DNA from: Sphingomonadaceae bacterium
GTDB taxonomy: Bacteria; Pseudomonadota; Alphaproteobacteria; Sphingomonadales; Sphingomonadaceae
Assembly: GCA_002863155.1 (NCBI GenBank)
Contig: PKED01000058.1
Coordinates: 1-38,445 of the forward strand
Direction of reading: 5' to 3'
Length of the DNA: 38,445 nt
The position numbers and the translations under genes are program-made. A model generated the notes under the pieces. The model was not told the DNA's origin, made no database searches, and was given only the letters and a program-made list of their open reading frames with translations. Of the stretch, positions 26,917 to 35,981 are shown piece by piece. Each line of letters starts with the position of its first letter. The first letter of the stretch is position 1.

Positions 26917-28482
26917 ATGATTTTTGGTCGCGTAAAATCGCTCGACGCCATATTGGCGACGGCTGAGAAGAAATCGCTCGAACGCACACTCGGCGCGTTT
27001 CAGCTGACGCTGTTCGGCATCGGCTGCGTGATCGGCACCGGCATTTTCGTGCTGACCGCCGCCGGTGCGCAAAAAGCGGGGCCGGGGCTGATGCTGGCCT
27101 TTGCGATTGCGGGCGCGATCTGCATCCTCGCCGCGCTCTGCTATGCCGAAATCGCCGCGATGATCCCCGTTGCCGGATCCGCCTATACCTATACCTACGC
27201 CTCGATGGGCGAGTTCCTCGCCTGGACGGTCGGCTGGGCGCTGGTGCTCGAATATCTCGTCGCGGCCAGCGCTGTTTCGGTCGGCTGGTCGGGCTATTTC
27301 ACCGGTACATTCCTCGACCAGACGCTTGGCATTCATCTGCCCGCCTGGCTGACCGCAGGGCCGCTCGCATTGGGCGGCGCGCCTGGTGGCTTCATCAACT
27401 TGCCCGCGGCGCTGATCGCGCTGCTCGTCACCTGGCTGCTGATGATCGGCACCACCGAATCGGCACGCGTCAACGCCATCCTCGTTGCGATCAAGGTTAC
27501 CGCGCTGACGGCGTTCATCGCGCTGACATTGCCGAGCGATCAATTTTCGACGGGCCGTTTCAATCCCTTCCTGCCGGCCGGCGTGTTCGGCGGCTTCGGC
27601 ACCGGGGTCGGCGCGGTCGGCGCGGCGGCGACCATCTTCTTCGCCTATGTGGGCTTCGACGCTGTTTCGACGGCAGCCGAAGAGACCAAGAACCCGCAGC
27701 GTAACGTCCCGATCGGCCTGATCGGATCATTGCTGTTCTGCACCGTGTTCTACATTTTGGTCGCCGCCGGCGCGATCGGCACCATCGGCGGCCAGCCGAT
27801 CATGGGCCCGAACGGCGTCCCCTTCCCCGCCGGATCCGAAGAGCTGGCGCGCCAGTGCGCCACCTATGCCGCCGATCAGCTGCCGCTGGTCTGCTCGAAC
27901 GAGGCGCTCGCGCATGTGCTCCGCCAGATCGGCTGGTCGGGTGTCGGCAACGCGCTTGGCTATGCGGCCGGGTTCGCGCTGCCTTCGGTCATCCTGATCC
28001 TGCTGTTCGGCCAGACGCGCATCTTCTTCGTGATGGCGCGCGACGGCCTGTTGCCGGAGCGTCTGGCGACGGTGCATCCCAAATGGAAGACGCCGCATAT
28101 CGTGACCGGCATCACCGGCGTACTCACCGCGGTCGGGGCAGCGTTCTTCCCGGTCGGGCAGCTGGCCGATTGGGCCAATGCGGGTACGCTCTATGCTTTC
28201 ATGATGGTCGCAGTCTGCGTGATGATCCTGAGGCGCACGGCGCCCGATGCGAAGCGGTCATTTCGCACGCCGGGGCTGTGGCTGGTAGGGCCGCTCACGA
28301 TCGCGGGCACGATCTTCCTGTTCCTCAATCTGCCGTGGCAGGCGATCGTGGTCTTCGTCGTTTGGGCCGCCATCGGCATTGTTGCCTATTTCGCCTATGG
28401 CCGCGGGTCGAGCCATCTGGGGCGGGGGATCGTCGAAGTGGTCGACCTGCCGGGCGATCTGACCGGCATCAAGCACGACTGA
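26917..28482 (+). CDS. APC-family amino acid permease
   Basis: A 521-residue inner-membrane amino acid transporter of the APC superfamily, closest in layout to the cationic amino acid transporter (CAT/YhdG) type. The first helix carries GIGCVIGTGIFVLTA, the substrate-site Gly motif, and IFFAYVGFDAVSTAAEETKNPQRNVP is the classic helix 6 signature. About twelve or more hydrophobic segments are visible. The start is taken as ATG 26917 with AAAGGGG 8 bases upstream; a TTG at 26914 is adjacent. It is followed by a strong bidirectional terminator. Confidence 0.92.
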   Translation: MIFGRVKSLDAILATAEKKSLERTLGAFQLTLFGIGCVIGTGIFVLTAAGAQKAGPGLMLAFAIAGAICILAALCYAEIAAMIPVAGSAYTYTYASMGEFLAWTVGWALVLEYLVAASAVSVGWSGYFTGTFLDQTLGIHLPAWLTAGPLALGGAPGGFINLPAALIALLVTWLLMIGTTESARVNAILVAIKVTALTAFIALTLPSDQFSTGRFNPFLPAGVFGGFGTGVGAVGAAATIFFAYVGFDAVSTAAEETKNPQRNVPIGLIGSLLFCTVFYILVAAGAIGTIGGQPIMGPNGVPFPAGSEELARQCATYAADQLPLVCSNEALAHVLRQIGWSGVGNALGYAAGFALPSVILILLFGQTRIFFVMARDGLLPERLATVHPKWKTPHIVTGITGVLTAVGAAFFPVGQLADWANAGTLYAFMMVAVCVMILRRTAPDAKRSFRTPGLWLVGPLTIAGTIFLFLNLPWQAIVVFVVWAAIGIVAYFAYGRGSSHLGRGIVEVVDLPGDLTGIKHD

Positions 28483-28511
28483 CGCTTTCGCGCCGTCCGA
28501 AGCTCTAAAAA

Positions 28512-28546
28512 GGGGCCGGGGATTGTCTCCCCGGCCCCTGTTGTTT
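28512..28546. terminator. Bidirectional intrinsic terminator
   Basis: An 11-bp stem, GGGGCCGGGGA with TCCCCGGCCCC, closes loop TTGTC. On the plus strand the stem is followed by TGTTGTTTT; on the minus strand it is followed by TTTTTAG. It therefore ends both the permease transcript and the convergent adenosine kinase transcript. Confidence 0.92.
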
Positions 28547-28566
28547 TCCGCGTCCAGCGGCGCCGA

Positions 28567-29565
28567 TCAGCCGAGTTTTTCGGCCGCCAGCGCCTTCAGG
28601 TCGACCTGCGGTCGCGCGCCGACATGGCTGATGATTTCGGCCGCGCAGACGGCGCCGAGCCGCAGCGACCGTGCAAGCGTCCACCCCTGTGCCTGACCGT
28701 GCAGGAAGCCGGCGGCGAACAGATCACCCGCACCGGTGGTGTCGACCACCCGCTCGATCGGCTCGGCGGCCACGGTCGCCGTCTCGCCCCGCGCGATCGC
28801 AAGCGCACCCTTTTCGCTGCGCGTCACGACCAGCAGCGGCACCTGCGGCGCGATCTTGCGCAGCGCGGCGTCGAAATCCTCTTCGACCGCCAGCGCGAGC
28901 AGCTCGCTTTCGTTCGCGAACAGGATGTCGATCAGCCCGTCCGACAGCAGCTGGCGGAAATCATCGCCATGGCGCGAGATGCAGAACACATCCGACACGG
29001 TGAACGCGATCTTCCGGCCCGCACCGCGCGCGATGTCAATCGCCGCCCGCATCGCCGCGCGCGGTTCCTCCGGATCCCAAAGATAGCCTTCGAGGTAGAG
29101 GATCGCCGCCTGCTCGATCAGCGCGCGGTCGAGCGCGGCCGCCGGCAGGAATTGCGAGGCGCCGAGGAAGGTGTTCATCGTCCGTTGGCCGTCGGGCGTC
29201 ACGAAGATGAGGCAGCGCGCGGTCGAGGGTTCACCCTCGCGCGCAGGCGTGCCGAACGCAACGCCGGTCGCGCGGATATCGTGCGCAAAGACGTCGCCCA
29301 GCTGATCCTTCGCGACCTGGCCGATAAAGCCGGTCTTGCCGCCAAGTGCCGCGATCCCGGCCACCGTGTTCGCGGCCGATCCGCCGCTCGCCTCGATCCC
29401 CGGCCCCATCTTGGCGTAGAGCGCGTCTGCCTCGGCCGGCGAGAACACCAGCTGCATCGACCCTTTGGCCATACCCTCTTCGGCAATGAAAGCATCGTCG
29501 GCATGGGCAAGCACGTCGACAATCGCATTGCCGATCGCGACGACGTCCAGCGTGGGTTCGGTCAC
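28567..29565 (-). CDS. Adenosine kinase, PfkB family
   Basis: A 332-residue ribokinase-family enzyme phosphorylating adenosine to AMP. The N-terminus VVAIGNAIVDVLAHADD, GGSAANTVAGIAALGGKTGFIGQV (PfkB signature 1) and VDTTGAGDLFAAGFLHG (signature 2 with the catalytic Asp) are present. The start is GTG 29565: GGGAG lies 6 bases upstream and the longer in-frame start at 29694 would add a basic, unrelated leader. The family also includes other sugar kinases, but this layout is that of the bacterial adenosine kinase annotated widely in alphaproteobacteria. Confidence 0.9.
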   Translation of the reverse strand: MTEPTLDVVAIGNAIVDVLAHADDAFIAEEGMAKGSMQLVFSPAEADALYAKMGPGIEASGGSAANTVAGIAALGGKTGFIGQVAKDQLGDVFAHDIRATGVAFGTPAREGEPSTARCLIFVTPDGQRTMNTFLGASQFLPAAALDRALIEQAAILYLEGYLWDPEEPRAAMRAAIDIARGAGRKIAFTVSDVFCISRHGDDFRQLLSDGLIDILFANESELLALAVEEDFDAALRKIAPQVPLLVVTRSEKGALAIARGETATVAAEPIERVVDTTGAGDLFAAGFLHGQAQGWTLARSLRLGAVCAAEIISHVGARPQVDLKALAAEKLG

Positions 29566-29708
29566 ATATATCTCCCGGGAAGCATTGATCCCGGCCCGCC
29601 TAGTGCTGCGCGCGACGATGCGCAACCGGTGCGGGACAAGCCGTCGCCGCGCGGGCTTGCCGTTCGTCCCCGGCCATGGTGATGGGGAAGCCAAAAGGGG
29701 AAATGACG

Positions 29709-30083
29709 ATGCGGCGATATCTGGCAGGTCTGGCCCTGATCGTTGGCGGCTGCACCACCGCCGCGGTCACGCCGCCGGTGGTTCGCGCACCCGCCGTGCC
29801 GATCCCGAGCGGGTCGCTGCCGCGGGTCGGGCTGGAGCGGGTGATCGGCCAGAGCGAGCGCGGCCTTGTCGCGCTGTTCGGCAAGCCCGATGCCGACGTC
29901 ACCGAAGGGACTGCGCGCAAGCTGCAATTCGCCAGCGGCATCTGCGTGCTCGACGCCTATCTCTACCCCAAGGGGTCGGGCGGCCCGGTCGTGACCCATA
30001 TCGACACCCGCCAGACCGATGGCAGCCCGATCGACCGAGCCTCATGCGTCGCCGCGCTCACCCGGCGCGGCGGGGGCAAGTAA
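29709..30083 (+). CDS. Small hypothetical lipoprotein
   Basis: A 124-residue protein starting at ATG 29709, 8 bases after AAAGGGG. The signal [15 protein letters not shown] has a lipobox-like VGGC with the acylated Cys at residue 15, then TTAAVTPP and a Pro-rich linker. The mature domain has [24 protein letters not shown] and [16 protein letters not shown], a fold reminiscent of SmpA/BamE-like small lipoproteins, although I cannot confirm this. The last 42 bases overlap the convergent queG gene. Confidence 0.8.
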   Translation: MRRYLAGLALIVGGCTTAAVTPPVVRAPAVPIPSGSLPRVGLERVIGQSERGLVALFGKPDADVTEGTARKLQFASGICVLDAYLYPKGSGGPVVTHIDTRQTDGSPIDRASCVAALTRRGGGK

Positions 30084-31115
30084 CCGGTCGAGCGCCCAGG
30101 CGGCTGCTTCGCGGACCGTTTCGCACGGATCGCAGGCGAGCGGCCTCAACCGGTCGACCAGATCGCGATCGCCGCTGTTGCCGGCCGCGATCGCCGCGTT
30201 GCGCACCATCCGGTCGCGCCCGATCCGCTTGATCGGCGAGCCCGCGAAGACCGCGCGAAATCCCGCATCGTCAAGCGCGAGCAGATCGCCGAGCGCGGGC
30301 GCGACCAGCTCTGCGCGCGGCAGAAAGGCGCGATTGGCGGCGGCGGTCGCCGCAAATTTGTTCCACGGACAGACCGCAAGGCAATCGTCGCAGCCATAGA
30401 CGCGGTTGCCGATGCCTTCGCGCAAATCGATCGGGATCGGCCCCTTATGCTCGATCGTCAGATACGAGATGCAGCGCCGCGCATCGAGCCGGTAGGGGGC
30501 CGGAAAGGCGTTGGTCGGGCAGGCGCGCTGGCATGCGTCACAGCTGCCGCAGCGGTCCACGCCGGGCGTATCGGGCGCGAGATCGAGCGTGGTGTAGATC
30601 GCGCCGAGGAACAGCCAGCTGCCATGGTCGCGGCTGACGACATTGGTATGCTTGCCCTGCCAGCCGATCCCCGCAGCTTCGGCGAGCGGCTTTTCCATGA
30701 CCGGCGCGGTATCGACAAAGACCTTCAGGTCGCCGCCCGCCTCGGCCACGATCCAGCGCGCAAGTGCCTTCAGTGCGCGTTTGACCACATCGTGATAATC
30801 GCTGCCCTGCGCATAGACCGAAACCCGGCCACGCCCGCCGATCCCGGCAAGCGCGAGCGGATCGATGCCCGGGGCGTAGCTCATGCCGAGGGCGATCACA
30901 CTGCGCACCTCTGGCCATAGCGCGCGCGGTGCGGCGCGTTCGGCGCTGCGCGCCTCCATCCAGATCATCTCGCCATGCGCCCCGTCGGCGAGCCAGGCCT
31001 GCAACCGAGCCCCGGCCTGCGGCGTCGCATCGGCGGTCGTGATCCCGCAAGCCGCAAAACCGAGTTCGGCCGCCTTTGCCTTCAACCGATCGGAGAATGG
31101 CTTGTAATTATTCAT
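30042..31115 (-). CDS. queG: Epoxyqueuosine reductase
   Basis: A 357-residue cobalamin- and iron-sulfur-dependent enzyme for the last step of queuosine tRNA modification (epoxyqueuosine to queuosine). The N-terminal cobalamin-binding domain includes [12 protein letters not shown] and [12 protein letters not shown]. Two [4Fe-4S] motifs are [16 protein letters not shown] and [14 protein letters not shown], and a C-terminal HEAT-like region ([17 protein letters not shown]) follows. Length and order match QueG. The ATG at 31115 is 87 bases from the divergent ABC gene. The 3' end overlaps the convergent lipoprotein by 42 bases. Confidence 0.95.
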   Translation of the reverse strand: MNNYKPFSDRLKAKAAELGFAACGITTADATPQAGARLQAWLADGAHGEMIWMEARSAERAAPRALWPEVRSVIALGMSYAPGIDPLALAGIGGRGRVSVYAQGSDYHDVVKRALKALARWIVAEAGGDLKVFVDTAPVMEKPLAEAAGIGWQGKHTNVVSRDHGSWLFLGAIYTTLDLAPDTPGVDRCGSCDACQRACPTNAFPAPYRLDARRCISYLTIEHKGPIPIDLREGIGNRVYGCDDCLAVCPWNKFAATAAANRAFLPRAELVAPALGDLLALDDAGFRAVFAGSPIKRIGRDRMVRNAAIAAGNSGDRDLVDRLRPLACDPCETVREAAAWALDRLLAPAAPGERGDA

Positions 31116-31117
31116 TG

Positions 31118-31131
31118 TTGGCAGCTACCAA
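31118..31131. promoter_or_regulatory. Candidate operator palindrome between queG and the ABC operon
   Basis: TTGGCAGCTACCAA is a 14-base near-perfect dyad (one mismatched pair), extendable to 16 bases as GTTGGCAG-CTACCAAC. It lies 3 bases upstream of the queG start codon and 72 bases before the ABC ATPase start. Its position in a divergent intergenic region fits a transcription-factor site, but no regulator gene is adjacent and the family is unknown. Confidence 0.4.
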
Positions 31132-31202
31132 CGGGACCGGGAGCAAGGCATCGGCAGAGTCTACGCACTCCGCCGGGGCGAACAAGTTTTGAGGGGGTTG
31201 GC

Positions 31203-32120
31203 TTGGACATTGGTCTGGCGATCAGCGCCACAGGGCTGGTCAAGCGCTTTGGCGAGCGGCGCGTGGTCGACGGTGTCGACATCGCCGTGCCGACCGGGAT
31301 GATCTATGGCGTGCTCGGCCCGAACGGCGCCGGCAAGACGACGACGCTGCGGATGCTGCTCGGCATCATCGAGCCCGACGAAGGCAGCCGGACCCTGCTC
31401 GGCCGCGCCATTCCGCGCGAAGCAAGCGACAGCGTCGGCTATCTGCCCGAGGAACGCGGCCTCTATCCGGCGATGAAGGCGCGTGAGGCGATCGCGTTCA
31501 TGGGCGCTTTGCGCGGCCTCGATCTCAAGATCGGGCGCAAGCGCGCCGACGGCCTGCTCGAAGCAGCCGGGCTCGGCCACGCCGGCGACGAGAAGATCCG
31601 CAAATTGTCGAAGGGCATGGCCCAGCTCGTCCAGCTGTGCGGCTCGGTCGTCCACCAGCCGGCGCTGCTCGTGCTCGACGAACCCTTTTCCGGGCTCGAC
31701 CCCGTCAATCAGGAAAGGCTCGAATCGCTGATCCGGGCCGAGCGCGATCGCGGCGCGACCGTGCTGTTCTCGACCCACATCATGGGCCATGCTGAGCGGC
31801 TGTGCGACCGGCTAGCGATCATCGCCGGCGGCAAGCGCCGGTTCGAGGGCACGGTGGCGGAGGCGCGCGGCATGCTGCCCTTCAAGGCCTATTATGTGCC
31901 CCATCATGATGGCGACGGGCTGCGCGCGCTGCTGCCGGGCGACGCCGAACGGCATCACGAAGGCTGGACGTTCACCATGCCCGATGCCGGGATCGAGGCT
32001 TTGCTGATGCAGCTTATCGAAGCGGGCTACGGCATATCCGGGCTATCGATCGAACGCCCGAGCCTGCACGACGCCTTTGTCCGGATCGTCGGACGCGACG
32101 CATTGGAGGCAAGCGCATGA
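31203..32120 (+). CDS. ABC transporter ATP-binding protein (NatA-like)
   Basis: A 305-residue ATPase subunit of an exporter-type ABC transporter. Walker A GPNGAGKTT is at residues 39-47; the signature is read as KLSKGMAQLVQL; Walker B is LLVLDEPFSGLD; the switch His is in STHIMGHAERLC. The C-terminal part resembles the NatA/DUF4162 extension. The start is TTG 31203, preceded by GAGGGGG at 5 bases; no in-frame ATG precedes the conserved first strand. It is coupled by ATGA overlap to the permease gene. Confidence 0.9.
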   Translation: MDIGLAISATGLVKRFGERRVVDGVDIAVPTGMIYGVLGPNGAGKTTTLRMLLGIIEPDEGSRTLLGRAIPREASDSVGYLPEERGLYPAMKAREAIAFMGALRGLDLKIGRKRADGLLEAAGLGHAGDEKIRKLSKGMAQLVQLCGSVVHQPALLVLDEPFSGLDPVNQERLESLIRAERDRGATVLFSTHIMGHAERLCDRLAIIAGGKRRFEGTVAEARGMLPFKAYYVPHHDGDGLRALLPGDAERHHEGWTFTMPDAGIEALLMQLIEAGYGISGLSIERPSLHDAFVRIVGRDALEASA

Positions 32121-33361
32121 GCGAGAGCAACGCCCCGGCCAATCGCGGACGCCTGATCCGCCAGACACTGACGATCGCGCGGCGCGATTTCACCGCGACG
32201 GTGTTCACGCCGCTTTTCCTGCTGTTTCTGCTGTCGCCGCTGATCATGATCGCCTTCGGTGTGGTCGGCGGACTCGGCGGCGCGACATTGGCGCGCGGAT
32301 CGAACGACAAGGTCCAACTGATCGCGATTGCGACACCTGACCAGGGCGCCAGGCTGATGACCGCCGACAAGGGGCTGCGGGCCATATTCCGCCGCAGCGA
32401 CGCGCCGCCGCCGCTGCTGGTCGAAGCACCATCGGCCGATCCGGCGGCACAGGCGCGCGCGGCGTTCGAAGGGCGGGACGTTGATGTATCCGCCGTGCTC
32501 TATGGCCCGCTCGACCGGCCCACCATCCTCTACGGCGCCCAGGGCGCACGGACGGCCGATTATCTTGCGACGCTGGCCGAAACCGCGTTGCGCGACCAGG
32601 CGAGCGGCGCCGCGCCGCTGAGCGTCGCGACCAAGACGTCGATCGTCCGCAAAAAGGCATCGCGGTCGGGACGCAACCAGTCGGCGTTCCTTGCCGTCAC
32701 CGGCATCTTCTTCCTGACGCTGTTCCTGTCGGGCCAGGCCGTCGGCACGATGGCCGAGGAACGCAGCAATAAGGTGATCGAGATCCTTGCCGCCGCCGTC
32801 CCGCTTGAATCGGTGTTCCTGGGCAAGCTGATCGGCATGTTCGGCGTGGCGGTCCTGTTCGTCACTTTCTGGGGTACGCTGCTCAGCCAGATCGGCCGCG
32901 TCTTGCCGGCAGGCGGCGCGATATTGACCGAGCTGGCACCGGCGGTCGGACTGCCGGCATTCGTGCTGCTGTTCTGCGGCTATTTCACCATGGCCTATAT
33001 GCTGTTGGGCGCGGTATTCCTCAGCGTCGGCGCGCAGGCGCAGACGATGCGCGAAATCCAGATGCTATCGCTGCCGATCACGATCGTCCAGATGGCGATG
33101 TTCGGTCTGGCTTCGGCGGCGGCAGCCGACCCCGGCAGTACGATCGCCACGATCGCCGAGATCTTCCCGCTAAGCTCCCCTTTCGCGATGGCGGCGCGCG
33201 CGGCAAGCAAGCCCGAGCTCTGGCCGCATCTGCTCGCGCTCGTCTGGCAGGCGCTTTGGGTGGCGATCACGATCTGGATCGGCGCGGGCGCTTTCCGCCG
33301 CGGGGTGCTCAAATCGGGTAGCGGTCGTAAAGGTTTGATGGCGCGGTTCGCCCGTCGTTGA
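32117..33361 (+). CDS. ABC-2 type permease (NatB-like)
   Basis: A 414-residue membrane subunit partnering the preceding ATPase. It has one N-terminal transmembrane helix (FTATVFTPLFLLFLLSPLIMIAFGV), a large extracytoplasmic domain of about 150 residues, then five C-terminal helices starting at FLAVTGIFFLTLFLSGQAVG with the MAEERSNKVIEILAAAVPLESVFLGKLIGM motif typical of NatB/ABC-2 exporters. In Bacillus, NatAB exports Na+; here the substrate is unknown. The start overlaps the ATPase stop (ATGA). Confidence 0.92.
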   Translation: MSESNAPANRGRLIRQTLTIARRDFTATVFTPLFLLFLLSPLIMIAFGVVGGLGGATLARGSNDKVQLIAIATPDQGARLMTADKGLRAIFRRSDAPPPLLVEAPSADPAAQARAAFEGRDVDVSAVLYGPLDRPTILYGAQGARTADYLATLAETALRDQASGAAPLSVATKTSIVRKKASRSGRNQSAFLAVTGIFFLTLFLSGQAVGTMAEERSNKVIEILAAAVPLESVFLGKLIGMFGVAVLFVTFWGTLLSQIGRVLPAGGAILTELAPAVGLPAFVLLFCGYFTMAYMLLGAVFLSVGAQAQTMREIQMLSLPITIVQMAMFGLASAAAADPGSTIATIAEIFPLSSPFAMAARAASKPELWPHLLALVWQALWVAITIWIGAGAFRRGVLKSGSGRKGLMARFARR

Positions 33362-33374
33362 CCGCATGCGCTAT

Positions 33375-33388
33375 TGACATTGATGTCA
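33375..33388. promoter_or_regulatory. Palindrome overlapping a -35-like hexamer upstream of the P450
   Basis: TGACAT-TG-ATGTCA is a perfect 6+6 dyad. TTGACA (33374-33379), a consensus -35 hexamer, overlaps its left half, although no good -10 is seen at the right distance. It lies 36 bases before the P450 start codon and 13 bases after the ABC permease stop, so it could be an operator giving the P450 its own control. Confidence 0.45.
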
Positions 33389-33424
33389 GCAAATAGTGTC
33401 ATCCCGTGCGAGGGAGAAGCGATC

Positions 33425-34672
33425 ATGGCGACACTCGCGCAGGATGCAGGCAACGCAGCCGATATCGACCCTTTCGATGTCAGCCCCGGCGAACTCTATA
33501 GCGAAGACCGCTGGCAGGAGCCGTTTCGTCGATTGCGCGCTGAATCGCCGGTCCATTACGTACCCAAGAGCGATTTCGGTCCCTATTGGTCGGTGACGAC
33601 CTACAAGCCGATTGTCGAAGTGGAATCGCTGCCCGAAATCTATTCTTCCGAAACCGGCGGGATCACGCTCGCCGATTTCGACGCCGACATGCCCGGCGCG
33701 GTCAAGATGCCGATGTTCATCGCGATGGACCGGCCCAAGCACACCGGCCAGCGCCGCACCGTCGCGCCCGCCTTCACGCCGAGCGAAATGGTGCGGATGA
33801 CCGACAATATCCGCACGCGCACGTCGGAAATCCTCGATGCGCTGCCGTGGGGAGAGACGTTCGACTGGGTCGATACCGTCTCGATCGAACTGACGACGCA
33901 GATGCTCGCGATCCTGTTCGATTTCCCGTGGGAGGACCGCCGCAAGCTGACCTTCTGGTCGGACTGGGCGGGCGACATCGAACTGTTCAAGGACGAGGAA
34001 AAGCGGCTCGAGCGCCTGCAGCACATGCACGAATGCGCCGCCTATTTCGGCAATCTGTGGCAGCAAAAGATCGGCAAGGAACCGACCCCCGACCTGATTT
34101 CGATGATGATCCATTCGGACGCGATGGCCGAAATGGATCAGATGGAATTTCTCGGCAATCTGATCCTGCTGATCGTCGGCGGCAACGACACGACGCGCAA
34201 CTCGATGAGCGCGGCTGCTTACGGCCTTGACCTGTTTCCCGACGAACGCGCGAAGCTGGAGGCGGACCCGTCGCTGATCCACAATGCCACACAGGAGATT
34301 ATCCGCTGGCAGACGCCGCTGGCGCACATGCGCCGCACCGCGACGCAGGACACCGTGCTCGAAGGGCAGCAGATCAAGGCAGGCGACAAACTCGCGCTCT
34401 GGTATCTGTCGGCCAACCGCGACGAAAGCGTGTTCGGTGCGGATGCCGACAAGATCGTCGTCGACCGGCCCAATGCGCGGCGGCATCTGGCGTTCGGGCA
34501 CGGCATCCACCGCTGCGTCGGCGCCCGGCTCGCCGAGCTTCAGATCAGCGTATTGCTCGAGGAAATGGCCAGGCGGCGGATGCGGGTGAACGTCGTCGGC
34601 GAACCGGTGCGGGTCAAAGCCTGCTTCGTGCATGGCTATCGCAAGCTGCCGGTGGAAATCAGCCGCTACTGA
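33425..34672 (+). CDS. Cytochrome P450, CYP153-like
   Basis: A 415-residue soluble bacterial P450. The I-helix is LIVGGNDTTRNSMS, the ExxR motif EIIRW, and the haem-binding loop FGHGIHRCVGARLAE with Cys364. The segments MPMFIAMDRPKHTGQRRTV, ETFDWVDTVSIELTTQMLAILFDFPWEDRRKL and the C-terminus HGYRKLPVEI are very close to my recollection of CYP153 alkane and fatty-acid terminal hydroxylases. The start at 33425 has GGGAG 8 bases upstream. No ferredoxin or reductase gene is adjacent, though CYP153 enzymes need both. The substrate is inferred, not shown. Confidence 0.9.
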   Translation: MATLAQDAGNAADIDPFDVSPGELYSEDRWQEPFRRLRAESPVHYVPKSDFGPYWSVTTYKPIVEVESLPEIYSSETGGITLADFDADMPGAVKMPMFIAMDRPKHTGQRRTVAPAFTPSEMVRMTDNIRTRTSEILDALPWGETFDWVDTVSIELTTQMLAILFDFPWEDRRKLTFWSDWAGDIELFKDEEKRLERLQHMHECAAYFGNLWQQKIGKEPTPDLISMMIHSDAMAEMDQMEFLGNLILLIVGGNDTTRNSMSAAAYGLDLFPDERAKLEADPSLIHNATQEIIRWQTPLAHMRRTATQDTVLEGQQIKAGDKLALWYLSANRDESVFGADADKIVVDRPNARRHLAFGHGIHRCVGARLAELQISVLLEEMARRRMRVNVVGEPVRVKACFVHGYRKLPVEISRY

Positions 34673-34746
34673 AATCCAAATCGCCATTCGGTCCGTAACT
34701 GGATCGCTGCCGCCAACGAATAGGGGGCAGGATAGCAGTTACGGGG

Positions 34747-35244
34747 ATGACCATGACCGACCGACGCCAGTTTCTTTCGCTTGCCGCGCTCGGCGCGGGT
34801 GCAGCGGCTATGCTCGGATGGCGCAGCCAACCGGCCAGGGCTGCCGAAAAGTTCGAATATCAGCTTTCCGACGCCGCCTGGCGCAAGAAGCTGAGCCCGG
34901 CCGCCTATCGCACGCTGCGGCACGAAGACACCGAATATCCCGGCTCGAGCCCGCTGAACAAGGAACATCGCGCAGGGATCTTCGCCTGCGCGGGCTGCGA
35001 CCTGCCGCTCTATTCGTCGCGGACCAAGTTCGACAGCGGCACCGGCTGGCCGAGCTTCTGGATGCCGCTCAAGGACGCAGTCGCGACCAAGACCGACCGG
35101 TTGCTCGGCTTCGAGCGGGTCGAGGTGCATTGCCGCCGTTGCGGTGGTCACCTGGGCCATGTGTTCGACGACGGCCCGCGCCCGACCGGCAAGCGTTACT
35201 GCATGAACGGGGTCGCGATGACCTTCAAACCGGGCAAGGCCTGA
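34747..35244 (+). CDS. msrB: Peptide-methionine (R)-S-oxide reductase with Tat-type signal
   Basis: A 165-residue MsrB that reduces methionine-R-sulfoxide in oxidised proteins. Zinc-binding pairs are CAGC and CRRC; substrate-binding GTGWPSFW; catalytic Cys152 in RYCMNGVAM. Unlike cytosolic MsrB, it begins with a twin-arginine leader: TDRRQFLSLAALGAGAAAMLG, cleavage probably after ARA. An exported, folded, cofactor-like zinc protein is consistent with Tat transport. The start could also be ATG 34753, six bases after GGGG. Confidence 0.95.
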   Translation: MTMTDRRQFLSLAALGAGAAAMLGWRSQPARAAEKFEYQLSDAAWRKKLSPAAYRTLRHEDTEYPGSSPLNKEHRAGIFACAGCDLPLYSSRTKFDSGTGWPSFWMPLKDAVATKTDRLLGFERVEVHCRRCGGHLGHVFDDGPRPTGKRYCMNGVAMTFKPGKA

Positions 35245-35271
35245 GCCGCCCGGGGTGCGGTCGTCGGCGGC

Positions 35272-35823
35272 TCAGTCGTCGCCGGCGACCAGCGTGTAGA
35301 TGCCGCGTGGATCGCTCGGGCCCGATGGCGCGCGGGCGATCTGCCGGGTGTCGGGCTCGGCGCGGTCTTCACGAGCAGCGTAGATGAAGCCCTTGGTGGG
35401 ATAGACGGTGAGCCCCAGTCCGCCGACCGGCCCGTACCAGACGCGCACCTTGCTCCAGTCGCCCGCTTCCGACACGTCGATTGCGCGGACGCGGCGCTCG
35501 ATCCCGCCGGGCCGCGACCAGTTCGCATGGTCGAGCAGCACCTCGCGGTCGCTTACCACTTCGCTCACCATCGCGACATGGCCGTTGCGCATCTTGGCGA
35601 CGGCGGCAAAAGCGAGGACGGCGCCGACCTTGGGCGCATGGCCGCGCGCATAGCGACCTTCGGCCTGATCCCACCAGGTATAAGCGTTGCCGCGAATATC
35701 GATGCCCGACACTTCGCGGGCATAGGGAACGCATTGGAGGCCGCTCGCCAGCGCGGGGGTGGCGGTCATCAGGATGCACGATAACACCAGCGCGAATCGC
35801 GCTGTCAGCGTCTTGAATGTCAT
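35272..35823 (-). CDS. Exported CHAP-domain protein
   Basis: A 183-residue protein with a Sec signal peptide ending ATPALA and a short mature CHAP domain (NlpC/P60-like cysteine amidase/peptidase acting on peptidoglycan). The likely nucleophile is Cys31 in GLQCVPYAREVSG and the catalytic His is in KMRNGHVAMVSEV, followed by LLDHANWSRPGG. This arrangement is the common small CHAP protein of sphingomonads. It is preceded by a GGGGGG run at the start. The tail after residue 150 is basic and unstructured-looking. It lies 158 bases after the MFS gene on the same strand and may have its own promoter. Confidence 0.88.
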   Translation of the reverse strand: MTFKTLTARFALVLSCILMTATPALASGLQCVPYAREVSGIDIRGNAYTWWDQAEGRYARGHAPKVGAVLAFAAVAKMRNGHVAMVSEVVSDREVLLDHANWSRPGGIERRVRAIDVSEAGDWSKVRVWYGPVGGLGLTVYPTKGFIYAAREDRAEPDTRQIARAPSGPSDPRGIYTLVAGDD

Positions 35824-35981
35824 GGACCCCCCAAAGGTCGAATGAACGTCGTTAAAGGCTAAAGAGCAGAGTGCGCGCGGGCTGAAAACCCTGTCGGCAC
35901 GACGAACGGCGGCTTTCCGGACGAACCGAGCCGGACAGGCGATGACTTGATACCGCAGTGCGGAACGAACCGCCCGACGGC

